In this document: positions 45,658 to 57,894 of the stretch, piece after piece | How the letters are laid out: every line of letters starts with the position of its first letter | How positions within the stretch are numbered: the first letter of the stretch is position 1 | Source: Isoetes taiwanensis | Taxonomy: Eukaryota; Streptophyta; Lycopodiopsida; Isoetales; Isoetaceae | Direction: 5' to 3' | Assembly: GCA_021234155.1 (NCBI GenBank) | Contig: JAJEKV010000053.1 | Coordinates: forward strand, 8,871,798-8,935,797 | Length of the DNA: 64,000 nucleotides | The notes under the pieces: generated by a model | What the model was told of the DNA's origin: nothing | The model's database searches: none | What the model saw: only the letters and a program-made list of their open reading frames with translations | Program-made: the position numbers and the translations under genes

Positions 45658-46092
45658 TGCCAGCCCCGGCTCCGTTTTTTCCTCGTCCCGGCCCTTGAAT
45701 CTTAGTTCTCCCCTTGGATATTTTCTCCCTGTTGTCAGAGATTCTCGACATTAATGCAGATTTTGGTCTTTTTTCAAAATTGTTGCCTTTTTTGCGATAT
45801 AAATTTGGTTGATTTATGCTTTTGCTACTGGTCGGCTGTGGTTGTTTTTTCTTGTCTATTTTTCTTGGAAATATTGAGTTTTGCTTACAAGTTAGATATT
45901 TCAGATTGTTAGGTATGGTAGGATGTTAAGTGTCTTACTTGGCATTCTAGTTAGTTTTTTCGTCTGGTTTCTTTGGGAATATGCTTTTGTTGTGATCGAG
46001 GTGTTTGGTGTTAGCTTTGGGGTATTTTTTCTTATCCGCGGGTATCCACTCGACTAATTTGGTTTTGTTTTTCTTATGGCGGCATAACTTAC

Positions 46093-46254
46093 GGTTTGTG
46101 CGCGCTTTTTCAGAATGTGCTCCGGTCACCTCCATCATCCCTCATCTTGGCATCGACCCCTCCCCTGCTGACGATTTGGCTTCTGCTTCTGTGGTCCTAA
46201 ACCGCCTCCAGACCGCTTTTCCTTTCTGGCAGTCTATCTGTTCCTCGCAACAGG
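46093..46254 (+). pseudogene. DIRS-like RT, N-terminal extension before the insertion
   Basis: The frame reads ECAPVTSIIPHLGIDPSPAD and FPFWQSICSSQQ and continues after the chromovirus as ILHWIQFSYRLPW at 62618, so the insertion split a coding region. Confidence 0.7.
46250..46254. repeat. Left target-site duplication of the chromovirus
   Basis: ACAGG here corresponds to ACAGA at 62613-62617; one base differs. Confidence 0.75.
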
Positions 46255-46271
46255 TGTGACATCCCCTACTC

Positions 46272-46295
46272 GTATACGGTGCTCTCACCGTATAC
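46272..46295. repeat. Palindrome near the LTR edge
   Basis: GTATACGGTG-CTCT-CACCGTATAC, perfect 10-bp arms; the 5' LTR copy (61046-61069) has one mismatch. Confidence 0.85.
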
Positions 46296-46790
46296 AAACA
46301 GGAGTTCATCCCCCATACCAGCTCCATGCCGATACAGGGCCCTCCACATGACACTGCAACCGTGACGGGTTCCAGTGGGAAGAGTGAAGGGGTCATTTTA
46401 CCCCGTCTCCCTCAGGGCCTACCTAGCTGCGGAAGCGTAGACATACATGTCAGTACATAACATCATCACATATCCACCTCGAAGGGTGGAGCATCAACAT
46501 CTGCATAGACAAAGATCAGCACAATACACAAGGGAAATTCTACCCAAGGCTCAGACTCGAAGGGATGACTGACGGCTTGGGTCTCCAGAGTTCATTGCAG
46601 ACAGAATTCATGGCAATGGATTTGGCTGGCATAAGAACATGGCTTAGGGTTGTCCACTCCATCCGCCCCTCCTGTGCACACTTTGCAGAGTAGGCTGAAA
46701 AGTGTTGGGACCTGACTGTAGCCCACCGGATGCATAGCCAAAGGGGCTATTCCTGGGTTGCATCTCCCCAGTTCCGATGGGGCAGGTAGG

Positions 46791-47333
46791 CATTAGAGGA
46801 AAAATGAGATCACATTTTGTCCCATTAAGGGATGCTTAAAATGCCATGTCAGCTTTTTAAACTGTCCAATAAGAGAAGAGCTCCAGTATATCTCATTCCA
46901 GTATTATGTGGCAGCCTGTAATTAATGCAGCTGCAACTAACTTCTGTAGTATCATTTTTTCATTATAACTTTTGATCCAGAACTCCGATTCAAAAACTTT
47001 TTGTAGCAATGGGTTCGTCTTCACAAGATCTATCTAATGATAATCCATTCATATATCTTTTACGAAATAAATATATAAGAAATAAGCAAAAAATCATATT
47101 TTTTTAAGGTTAACGCATATGACCATATTGAAATACATCATAACCATATATCATTGGAAAGATCTTTTCATTCCGCATCACGCCGCAACATTTTGACAAG
47201 TGGATCAAAAGTTATAGGGGAAAAACGACAGCAATGAAGTTGTTGGTGCTGCATTAATTGCAGTTAATAGAGGGTAGCCATTTCATTGAGGATTCTTATG
47301 GGGATGAAATGAGATCTCAATTTTCCTCTAATG
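46791..47333. mobile_element. 543-bp MITE in the 3' LTR, no target duplication visible
   Basis: Terminal inverted repeats CATTAGAGGAAAAATGAGAT and its complement pair for 20 of 21 bases, with weaker pairing to about 38. The 5' LTR gives the empty site (CAGGTAGGGATCAC at 61558). Left flank GTAGG plus right flank GATCAC reconstitute it exactly, so no bases were duplicated. No coding sequence. Confidence 0.9.
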
Positions 47334-48292
47334 GATCACTCCCTCCAGAGATCTACGTGCTGACTCAAGGTGACTAGAGGGCCACTGCCCTTATTCGACT
47401 TAAACCCACTGGAGAGTGACGCATCACTCCACGGGTGTCGAGCCCATGCCTTGCCCTCACGCAGTGGCAAGCCATTAGACCTAGTCTACAATGATCCCCA
47501 GTAGACTTTACACACCAGAGGGATCGTTCAAGAGTCAGAACACGAACCTCTTTATAAGCCAGTCTGGCCCCTTCACACACAACCAGGTGTGGCTCCTATG
47601 CACAGGCCGAATCTATAGTGTGCTAGAGCGGCTAATCTAGGAGCATCTACTACCAAGCTTGAGGTCTCTACCCCCCTTCCCAATACAAGGAGTTCACAGA
47701 GATACATCATCCATATACATCACCGAAGAACTAAAGAACTAGATCTAATCTATATCATAGAGTTAGGTTCTTTAGTTAGAGTCTGGTATCTAGAGATCTA
47801 GAGGGCTGCTATGGGCAATTTAATAGGCTAAACCTACTGATTCAATGACTAGAAGACGGTTTAGACTATTTAATTGACTAAATACCTGATCCTTGGGTTG
47901 CTCCTCCTGACCTGAGTTCGACCATCCTGCTGAACTGCTCGAATCAAGGGAAACTAATGGTGCAATTCACTTAGACAGAGTCTGGGAGGCGATTTTGACT
48001 CCTGGGACAGCCAAAACAGAGCTCCAAAACTCTAGGAACGAAAATGGGCAAGTTAGGGTTTCTCCTACCTAAATAGACAAGGGGTTAGGGCTAGGGTTTC
48101 CAATTATCCCTTTAGGCATGTGGGATAATTGGGAATGAGCCCACTTGCCTTTAATGGCTAGGTGGCAAAATGTGTCCACATGGAAAGGTGTGCACCTTAA
48201 TAAATGTGCACATTGGTAAATGTGCACATTAATTACAATTGCACATACCTTGCAAGTTGCCCCCTAGGGGCTACTCACCTGGCTACACGTCG

Positions 48293-48370
48293 GCGTACAC
48301 GTCAGTTGGGGTGGCGTGTACGCGTGACGGGGCAGTATAGTATACGTCCTGGGACCGTATACTATGCTGG
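48293..48370. promoter_or_regulatory. Palindrome cluster in LTR U3
   Basis: GCGTACACG (48293) pairs with CGTGTACGC (48315), and CAGTATAGTATACG (48333) pairs with CGTATACTATGCTGG ending at 48370. On the element's strand these lie at the start of U3, where transcription-factor sites would be expected. The 5' LTR carries the same pair. Confidence 0.6.
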
Positions 48371-48379
48371 AATGTCACA

Positions 48380-48392
48380 TTCTCCCCACCTT
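48380..48392 (-). promoter_or_regulatory. Chromovirus polypurine tract
   Basis: On the minus strand AAGGTGGGGAGAA directly precedes the 3' LTR. Confidence 0.9.
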
Positions 48393-48735
48393 GAAATGAT
48401 GCTGTCCGCAGCATCGTGGGTCTCCCCACCTTGGAAACGTCCTAACCTGCAACCAACCTGATGCATACAATATACTACTATAATACCTACACCTTTATTA
48501 AAATTACCCTAAGGTAATATTTTTAGAACATTATTACGCCATTAACTTATGAAATAACTTATCAATTCGTAACATCATTAAAACAAGTTGCTCAATAATT
48601 CACTTATCACGACAATTTATTTTATCAAAAATTTTTAAATTAACGTTTAAGGTACTCTTCATTCCTTGCAACGCATTCCAACAAAATTTGTGTTGCAAGT
48701 CTTCGTAGCTCGACCTCCTTGCCCTTTGGAACGCT

Positions 48736-51700
48736 CTATTGGCCTGAGCCGATTTCTTCGGAGATGACTTTGCCGTCCCATTGCTCCATAAACTGTGGGT
48801 ACTGCTTTACTAGATCTTTCTTAAGTACCCATGTCGCGTCTTCCACTGGCAAGTGTTTCCACTTGACCAAATATTGGAGAAACTCTGATCTCCTCGTTTT
48901 CTTGAAGGCTTTATCAAGAATCAATTCTGGAACTATTTCCAGCTGCTCCTCCGTCATTTCCAACAACTTTGGAGTGTCCAAGACTTCGTTTGGATTTGGA
49001 GTGTGCTTCTTCAATAAACTCACGTGGAAGACTTTATGAATCTTCAGGTGTGCTGGCAAATCTAACTTGTAGGATTGATTACCTACTCTCTGGACTATTC
49101 TGAAAGGTCCAGCCCACCTTGGAGCAAGCTTCTTGCAATTCCCGATCCTGAGCTTTGCCTGTTTTACCTTGATCTTGAGCCATACATCATCTCCAACTTG
49201 GAACTCTTTGACTGTTCGATGCTTGTCGGCGATGCTCTTCTGTCGACTCCTTGCTGCTAGCAGATATCCTCGAACGTCTTCCACGAGCTGCTGTATGTCG
49301 GACAACATCTGCTGCGAAACCTCTACTTTTGACACGGGGTTGTGCCAAGTGTCTGGAGTTAGGCATTGATAGCCGTAATTGATCATAAACGGCGACATTT
49401 GGGATGATTCCTGCTTTGTGCTATTGTATGCAAACTCCACCAAGTGAATAAATTCTTCCCACATACCTTGCTTATTCCAGACATAGTTTCGTAGCATGTC
49501 CTCCAAAATCCTGTTGGTCCACTCCGTTTGCCCATCCGTCTGAGGATGATACGCCGTGCTCATGGATAGCTTCGTCTGAATTGTCGCAAAGAGGTCTTGC
49601 CAAAAGGCACTCATAAACTTCGGATCCCCGTCGGAGTTGGCATGCCATGAAGCCTGAAGATCTCTTTGGTGAAGAGCTTCGATGTATCCATAGCGGTGTC
49701 TGTGGTCCTGCAAGGCACAAAATGTGCCATCTTCGACAACTTGTCGACCACTACCATCAAGGCGTCCTTCCCTCTTACTGTCCTTGGAAGCCCTGTGATA
49801 AAGTCCATGCTGATGACCTCCCACTTAGCGTTTGGCACCGCTAATGGCTCTAATGCCCCTGGAATTCGAAGCTGCTCTGCCTTCGTCTGCTGACATAGCT
49901 GACATTCCTTGATGTAGCGAGCTACCTGCTTCTTCATTCCTGGCCAATAATAGCTGCTGCGCACTTTGAAATATGTCTTCATGAATCCCGCATGGCCAGC
50001 TATTGGACTGTTGTGCGTGTCGTGGAGAATCAGCTTCCTTACACCTGATGATTCCGGCACGCACAACTTGTTCTTATGATACAAGAGATTGCCTTCCTTC
50101 TTAAATTTTTTGAAGGTTTCTCTCTCCTTATCTGTTCTCGCCTCCCTGCATAGGCTTGCCCATACTTCCTTGAAGTCCACATCCGTTGGCAAGGCTTCTT
50201 CAATCTTCTTCCCGAAGTCGCTGGAAAGCATCGAGATTGCATTGCAATGCATTCTAGTTGTCAGAGGATGCCTTGAAAGCGCATCTGCTACCAGATTGAG
50301 CTTCCCCGGCTTGTAGACTATATCAAAGTCATACTCCTCGAAGAACTCCATCCACCTTCGCTGCCTCAGATTAAGGTGTGGTTGTGTGAATATATACTGG
50401 AGGCTCTGATGATCTGTATCCAATTGGAACTTCCTTCCCAAAAGGTAATGCCTCCAAATTCTTAATGCCCTGACAACCGCAAGCAATTCCTGATCGTGCG
50501 TCGGGTAGCGCGTTTCGGCGTCGTTCATCTTCCTGGAATCATACGCTACCACACGCTCTTCTTGCATGAGCACTGCACCTGTAGCTATCTTACTCGCATC
50601 TGTGGCTACAAGCTTATCTTTCTCTGGGTCTGGCAGGGTCAAGATAGGGGCGGTCGTCAGAGCTTCCTTCAACAATTCAAACCCCGCTTGGGCTTTCTTG
50701 TGCCAATGCTCTGCCCAATCTTTCACCTTCTCTGCCCTCGTCAAGTCTGTTAGCGGGGCCGCTATCTTAGCAAAGTTCTTCACGAACTTCCTGTAGTACC
50801 CTGCTAGGCCGAGAAAACTTCTGACCTCATGCACATTCTTCGGTGCCGGCCACTGAATCACTGCTTCAATCTTGGCGGGATCCGTCGAGATTCCTTCTGC
50901 TGAGATCACATGACCCAGGTATTCCACCTTCTCTGTTGCGAAGTGACACTTCGACAACTTGGCGTACAACTGGTGCTTCTTCAGCTTCTCCAGCACTCTC
51001 CTTAAGTGTTGTACGTGCTCTTCAAGGGATCTGCTATACACCAAAATGTCGTCAAAGAATACAATCACAAAGGTGTCTAAGAACTCCCTGAAGATGTCGT
51101 TCATGAGCCTCATGAACGTCGCGGGGGCGTTCGATAAGCCGAAAGGCATTACCGTAAACTCATAATGGCCGTACCGCGTTCTGAAGGCGGTTTTATGGAT
51201 ATCTTCTTCCTTTATCCGGATCTGATAATAGCCTGATCTTAAGTCGATTTTGGAGAAGACCTTTGCCCCTTGGAGCTGATCCATCAAGTCATCTGATCTG
51301 GAGAGCGCATACTTGTTCTTAATGGTGTGTTTATTCAACTGCCTATAGTCTATGCACATCCTCAAACTGCCATCCTTCTTCTTGACAAAAAGAATGGGCG
51401 CTCCAAATGGTGAGACACTAGGTCTAATGAAGCCTAGGTCGAGCAACTCCTGCAATTGCTTCTTTAGCTCCGTCAACTCCTGCGTCGTCATTCTGTATGG
51501 AGCCTTACTTGTTGGCTTCGTTCCCGGTTCGAGTGCTATCTCACACTCGACTCCCCTGTAAGGAGGGAGGTGCTCGATCTCGTCTGGAAAGAGATCGTGG
51601 AACTCCGTGATCAACTTAGCTATTTGCTTAGGCAACTTGCTGAGCATCTTGTCTTCTTTGCTTTCTTCTGACTCCGACTCTTCAATCTCAAGCTTGAAGA

Positions 51701-53504
51701 TGTATGCTACCTGCTCGCTCTTGATGCACTTGAACAGCCGCTTAGAAGACATACACTGCATGATGGGAACAACTTCTTTACCTGTGATCTCGATGATCTT
51801 GCCGTCGGGCATTGGGAAGGTCACCTTCCACTTTCCACAATCAATGATGGCCCCTGCTGGTCCAAGATACTCCATTCCTATGATCAAGTCATACTTGCCA
51901 ATGCCCATTACTTCTGCCCCCATCTGGATATTAATCCCTGGCAAGTCGATGTTGAAATTAATTCTCTTGCCTGCCGTCTGCCTCACTGCTCCACTTGCTA
52001 AGACAACTGGCCTCGGCTTCGACTTCAGTGGTTTCAACTTCAACATTTCAACCATTCTGGGGGATGCAAAGTTATGGCTACTTCCTGAGTCTATCAGGAC
52101 TATGAAGGACTTGGCCTTGGCCTTCCCTACTGTGGAAATTACCTTATACTGCATCTTTGCTTGCTCTGTGTCTATTGCGGCAAAGATATGACACTCACCC
52201 TGAATGTAGTCGTGGGCTGCCTCGCCGTCGGCGTCAGATAGAGTGTCCCAATCTCCCAACTCCGCTAGCGCTGCACTCATGACGTAGGGGCAGTTCGCTG
52301 TCCTGTGGCCTGGCTGGAAACACCTGAAGCAAAGCTGCTTTTCTATGCACTCCTGCCTCTTTTCTTTGGGCATAGCCTGCAAAAAGGACCGCACTGCTTT
52401 GGAGTAGTTTGACCCCTCCTGCTTGTCCTTGAAGGACACCTGCTTCTTCTCCTGCTGCTTCCCCTGGTTGCCACCATATGGGGCTCTAGCTGGGCCTGGG
52501 CTGGCTGCCCTAAGGCTATAACTCCCTGTTGCCTTGCCTTTGTCCTGGTAATACTGCTGCCTCTGCCCGCTATTCTGAGGCCCTGTTCCTTGCAAACTTA
52601 TTGCCTTGGATTCTGCTTCTGATACTGTCTTAGGGTTTATTGCCCTTACAAGCTTGCGGATCTCATCATTCAGCCTCTCAATATAGCTCTCCACTGCATG
52701 CTTTTCACCCAACTTTGGCACATAAAGCCTTAGCCTCATGAATTCCTCTGTGTATTTCTGGACTGATTTGTTGCCTTGCTGCAACCTGTAGAATTGCTGC
52801 ATCATGCTGGACTTATGCTCCCTTGGGACGTAATGGCGCTTGAAAGCTTTAGCAAACTTCCTGAACCTGCAAGCATCCCTGCTCAAGCCATGGGCCTTGG
52901 CATAACCCTTCCACCAAATGCGTGCTGCTCCTTTCAGGTTGGCTGTTGCCACCCTGCCTTTATCCTTATCCTTCATACCATAGGCATTGCCGTATTCACT
53001 CATCTCATCGAGCCAAGCCTCTGCCTCCATGCCTGACCTGTTCTCGCCTGAGAATTGCTCGAGCTTCCTGGCCTTCCATACGTTTCCCAATGCAGAATCT
53101 ACCTTCTTCTGGTAGTTAGAGGCTCTTGTGTCCCTTTGTCGTCCATCTGTGGTATCCCTCTGCCTTCCATCTGCAGTGTCCCTCTGCCTTCCATCCCTGC
53201 GGTCCGGTGCCTGCTCTTCCTCTTCCTCGGAGTTGGAATCTGAGTCCGAGCTTGAGTCGGAGGATTCTGAGCTAGGGGACCTCCGCCTCTTGCTCCTCCT
53301 CTTGTCCCTTCCTGTTTTCCAAGCTGATGCTTGTGGCAACTGAGCGTTGCCCTCCGAACCCACTCCTGCTTGTGCGGCCAGCAAAGCCTTTATCTGCTCA
53401 AGGTCCGTCCTCATCTGTGATATTTCCTCTTCTGGGGTCATGGGTCCAAATTCCTCATACAGGTTTCTTGCCGGGGGTGGCCTGAGCGGAGTCTGTTCTT
53501 CCAT
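48736..53504 (-). CDS. Chromovirus Gag-Pol polyprotein, one frameshift in integrase
   Basis: The ATG at 53504 opens about 1,290 codons. In order: acidic and RS-rich N-terminus with three DGRQRDT repeats; Gag core ([27 protein letters not shown]); zinc knuckle [14 protein letters not shown]; protease [12 protein letters not shown] with [26 protein letters not shown] and [10 protein letters not shown]; RNase H with [13 protein letters not shown]; integrase HHCC ([16 protein letters not shown]) and core MDFITGLP. A frameshift with loss of a few residues occurs near 49640, just before SDGDPKFMS. The other frame continues with [14 protein letters not shown] and ends at a chromodomain-like region ([17 protein letters not shown]). 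Otherwise the protein looks intact. Confidence 0.96.
48760..48915 (-). other. Chromodomain-like C-terminus of the integrase
   Basis: [20 protein letters not shown], then PQFMEQW, follows the chromodomain pattern YLVKWKGxxxxxxTWE. In chromoviruses this domain can read methylated H3 tails and steer integration. Confidence 0.85.
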
Positions 53505-54827
53505 ATGGTCTCGGCGTTGTCGTTCCCTTGAGCCCTAGGCCTCTAGCTGCATACACAAGTAGTTCATGGCTATATGGTTAGTTTTATTTGTTGTCTTGCA
53601 TTAGATATGTTTGTTGGTATAGTTGTGGAACAAAATACATCAACAAAACATTTGAAGTGCAAAAGAAGTTATATTTATATTATATAATATCGTAATATAA
53701 TTTTTCCGGGATCAAGAGTCTAGCTAATCTTGAAATCGCCAGTAAAATGGGTTGTCTTCGAGGAACTTCTTAACTTGGGCCGTTCCTACCGAGCGTCCCA
53801 AGTTTCTGAGGACGTTGGTTGATGACCCGCCCTGCAAAGCTCTCACTAATTCTTCTACCCTGCAGTCGGAGGTGTAGGCCACGGTTACCGCCAATCTTCC
53901 CTGCCATCGGTAGAGCACGGCGAAGTCGAAGAGGTCAAGTGGCATTGCTCTCTTGACTAGGACAGCATAGTCGACATTTGCCGCTATTCGAGCATGCCTG
54001 CCGAAGCCTGAGAGTGCAATAAGCATGAACACTCCTTCTTCACCCCGGGGGCTGAATTTGCAGTGTATCACCGCTATTCTCCCATCCAGCAGCAGGGGAA
54101 GGTAGTACCTCAGCGACCTGTCGTTGTGTGTTGCTGACGACTCTCCTCCCGCTTGGCCTCATGGTCTATGCCTTCCGGCATATTCGTCGACCTCCACCTC
54201 AGTGATTTCCTGGTAATCCCTGATTGTGGAGTCGACTCGCCTGATGTCGATCCCTGCTCCTCTTGCTGGAGGTGGTGTCGAGAAGCTCGGCATTAAGATG
54301 CTCGTGGTCTTGCCACGGATCCCCATCTGTTCCTGGAGGGCGAGGAACTCCTCCTTCGTTGGCAGCTCTCGCGCTTCCATCATTTGCCTGATGTTGCCGT
54401 AGGCCTGGATGTCGGAAGTCGACTCCCCTGTGTAGGTGTCGGCTTCCCTGACTTGAAGCGGAAAGTCCGAGACTCCCCGGACGATGAAGTCGTCCAAGTC
54501 GGACTGTCGTAGTTGGTGCAGTAGCTTGTCAATCCGGAACTCGTTCTCCCTGCATTCGGGGAGGTTCTGGATGTCACTGAGGAGTATATACTCCTCTCCG
54601 TCGATGATGATGGGGGCTAGGCTTGTGATGCCTAGCCCAAGTGGGGGAGCGACTCTGAGGGTCTGCCGGCTCTCCGCTCGAAGCTGGATAGCTCCTCTTC
54701 TGCTTGCCGCCGTTCTTCCTCTGGGTCGAGCTCCGTGTACTCTTCCTCGTCCGATTCTTGTTCTTCTGACCTTTCTTCCCGCTCTTGCTGGTATTGCAAA
54801 AGCATCTGCTCTGCTGCGGAGGCTGCT

Positions 54828-54836
54828 ATGGGGTCC
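54828..54836. repeat. MULE target-site duplication, left
   Basis: ATGGGGTCC, identical to 57895-57903. Confidence 0.9.
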
Positions 54837-57800
54837 CCGGGGATTTCACCATTAAAAAACCGTATAATACATGTGCGTGACTGGTTAGGGGTTTTTTTTT
54901 TTTCTAATCCGTCCGCATACGGTCGAAGGAGAATACGGCTGCACCACCAGTTTTTCGTAGGTGGTCGTGAAGGGGAGGTCTGGGCGGGAACTCTTCACCA
55001 GTTTCATACGTTAGGGGTTCTTCAAGATCCGAGGCTCTGAATCATAGGGGTTCTTGTAGTTCATCTGCTCCTGTCTACTTCAAAACTAGCACAGTAATTT
55101 CGATTTAGGGCAAGACTATGTTCCTGCACTTTGAAATCTCTTTTCATGCTCTACACTGGCTGGAAAGCTTCGAACATGAATCCAGGCCTGTCAAAAACAG
55201 GTTTGCTTGATCTACTTTGTTTTTACATATGCATTCAAGATCGATGCAGGCTTTAAAGATCTCAAAGGGTTTTTCCCATACAGGTTATAAATTCGAAACC
55301 TGTCCAGGCTTTGTTTGTGAAGTAGCTGCTGAAGCAACTCATAATTTCGTTGATGGTCTGTGCCTACCCAAAAATAGTCTGGTTGGAGCAACTTCGATTT
55401 ACTCCAGTGCCTAAGACTGCCGATGCAGTCGAGCCAGTCTTATTGATGAAGGCCATTGCCTGTTTGTAAAAGTCAGTGACACCGATTGCATATTTGCAAT
55501 CTAGCTTCTAACAGATTTTGCCAGCCAGTACTAAATATGTTTTTATGCGATTAGCTTTCCAAGTCTCCCTAAAAAACCGTTTACTCAAGGTATGTGATAT
55601 GCGTTGATATAATGTTTTTCTATTTTTCTGATTGTTTATGGAGATGAACTCTGATTTGGCAATACCAGATTAAGGGCGTTGATGAGGATGAGGGCCTGCA
55701 CACCTTCTGTTCATATTTATCAGGAAATGTTGTGATATCCAAGGTATATAACAAGATCGGTAAAGCATTTTGTAGGCTTTGGCTTTTGATAACATTAAAT
55801 TTTGTGTTTAATTCATAGGGAACAATAATTGACTTCTATTGGCACCCTAGTGGAAAGTCGATAACAATGAGGGCAAGTTATATTATCTTGAATTCTCACT
55901 TTTTTCTTCGGATCCGAAGTTTGACTCCTTTTGTTGTTTTACACAAGAGATGGGGTGAACTTGGAACCATTTCTAGCCAAGACCTATGCAGTAAGTATAT
56001 CCTTGGAAATGTTGGATTTATGATGTATGTGAATTTCACGTGGTTGCAAATTCCTTCCTATGTCTATCAGGGGCATTCTTTAATCTCTATATAGGAGGCC
56101 CACCAGCGTCAAGAGAAATCAAGTCACGGAGATACAACATATATAAATAAACCTAAGGGACATGGTGTAGAAAGGCTGTATTCATACGCTCGTTCTTTTT
56201 GAAGCAAAGCTGTGTCCATCCCTGAGATGAGACTGTAGGGCATTTTTACTACCATCGCATCAAGTGCTGGATTGAGATCCGAATATGGGGGCTCCTTTAT
56301 AACCTTGGGATTTAAGACTGCAGACCTTGCAACCACCACCCTGGATCATACCGTAATGCCATACATGTCCAGTCTTTAATTATATACCATGAAGCAGTTT
56401 GTTGTCCAGTATTTAATTATATGCCATGGAGCATTCCGCTGGACCTGATGAATGAATACGATTTTTGTATCATGTCTTGCCTACCATTTTCTATTCACTC
56501 AGTAAAACTTTTGCAGTTGATGTTCCATTATTAGCTGAATAGAAATGGAAGCAGGTGTCATGGAGTGACTCTCACTATAGCTTTGTGTTACAAAGATTTA
56601 GCTTCTCTACTATTGGGAGCATTTGGGATGTCCTTTTAAGTGAAGAATCATTATGCGTATATCTGACAGGTTTGTATCCGTGCTAAGTGGGCAATTAAAT
56701 CTATATTTTTGGATTGGTGAAATGATGCTTATGCTTGAGAAACATTTGACTAGTAATATCAGGATATTCACAAGGGAATATCAGAGGTCTTGCCTATGCA
56801 AGTGACCACATTTTGCATGCATGTCCAGCACTTCCAACAAAGACATTGATTTTGTAACCATTTTTGCTGGCCACATTATGAATATGTCTGCCGCACTCCA
56901 TATCTTTTGTCATGGCACAAGCTCTTAGCACTGCCGCTATTGTATATGTACTAGAGGATGCACATTATCATTTTCCATTTTCTGATACAGTCCAAGGCCA
57001 TGTTGTGGTCGGCCACATTCATTATACCCTAACATTAAAGATGTCCAGGAATGCACATTCTGATGATTTGACCTGTTGAAATTCTGCTGAGCATCAAATA
57101 CTTTGATGATTCAACCTGTTGAAATCCTGATGAACACATTTTGATGAGCATAAAACATTCTGATAATAGAACATTTTGATGAGCCTGCTGAACATAAAAC
57201 ATTCTGGTGATTTAACATGAATCATCTGAGTTTGGTCCACCTCCAACAAAGCAACCTTCAAAGAGAAGATGGTATGCAATAGTATGGATCTGGTTACTCT
57301 CTTTTTAGACCATAATTCTTATTCCATAATCCATTTAGACATTCCTAAACCCATATGCACCATGTTTTCAAGCTTGAAGTATCCCTAGTACTTTACTATT
57401 AAACTACAATTTGAAAACAATCCACTAGTTTAGCCTTCAAATAGTTTACAACCCCGTCTACAACCCTATACATTCTTACAACTACAATGATCTCGGCAAT
57501 GTTCATTATTTATTCAACGTAAGGGACACATGCAATGAAAATTCTTGCATCTTAAGAGATAGATGCAATAGAGTCTTAACCAACGAGACTAGTTTAGACG
57601 AGAATGAAGATGCGAGAAATGTCGTTTAAACACATTGTGAAATTTTTTTCCTTCTCCACAAACCATTTTTTCTCTGAATAAGGCTACGGCACAAACTCAA
57701 GTACAAGATCGGGTAGGGGTATGTAAAACGTAACATAGTCCGGGCGTATATCTACGGTAGGGGGCAGGGAAACTGGGTTTTCCTATTTACGTATGTAGGG

Positions 57801-57894
57801 GTTTTCGACCTCCAAAAGTCGTATACAAGGGGTTTTCTGGTGACCCCTTGCACGCACATGAGGTATCCCCATGTGCCTAGGTGAAATCCCCGGG
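54837..57894. mobile_element. 3.06-kb MULE-like transposon with host-like exons (Pack-MULE type)
   Basis: Terminal repeats CCGGGGATTTCACC and its complement are flanked by a 9-bp duplication, typical of Mutator-like elements. No transposase is visible, so it is non-autonomous. It interrupts accessory gene 2. Inside lie three phase-0 exon-like pieces at 55545-55872 with splice-like borders. The subterminal sequence at 57825-57872 resembles 6705-6760. Confidence 0.85.
55545..55872 (+). pseudogene. Captured gene fragment, possibly chalcone isomerase-like/FAP
   Basis: Three consecutive exon-like pieces: 55545-55589 (MRLAFQVSLKNRLLK, then GTATGT), 55669-55743 (preceded by CCAG; VDEDEGLHTFCSYLSGNVVI; then GTATAT), and 55819-55872 (preceded by CATAG; GTIIDFYWHPSGKSITMR; then GCAAG). 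All lengths are multiples of three. The string resembles the L..F...F...I.KGT.I...W.P.G.L pattern of chalcone isomerase-like fatty-acid-binding proteins, but I hold this family call lightly. Confidence 0.5.

Larger units (their letters stand above)
43826..46254 (+). mobile_element. DIRS-like element, 5' part
   Basis: Starts AATGCTACGGTTCTATTCCG, the same end as X1 and X2, followed by an imperfect dyad, CCTTGGATGGGGACGCC, and a stretch aligning with the X1/X2 terminal repeat up to about 43990. Gag-like and RT-like coding follows. The element is cut at 46254 by the chromovirus and continues at 62613. Reading frames are broken in many places, so this copy is old. Confidence 0.8.
46255..48379 (-). 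repeat. Chromovirus 3' LTR, enlarged by a MITE
   Basis: 2125 bp. Matches 61029-62612 closely except for the 543-bp insertion at 46791-47333. Contains TATAAA (minus strand) at 47551-47556. Confidence 0.95.

Noticed and set aside
54484-55040. Plus-strand frames opposite accessory gene 2
   Set aside because: They mirror the minus-strand coding sequence, whose composition and order are clearly better, and the second one crosses the MULE border.
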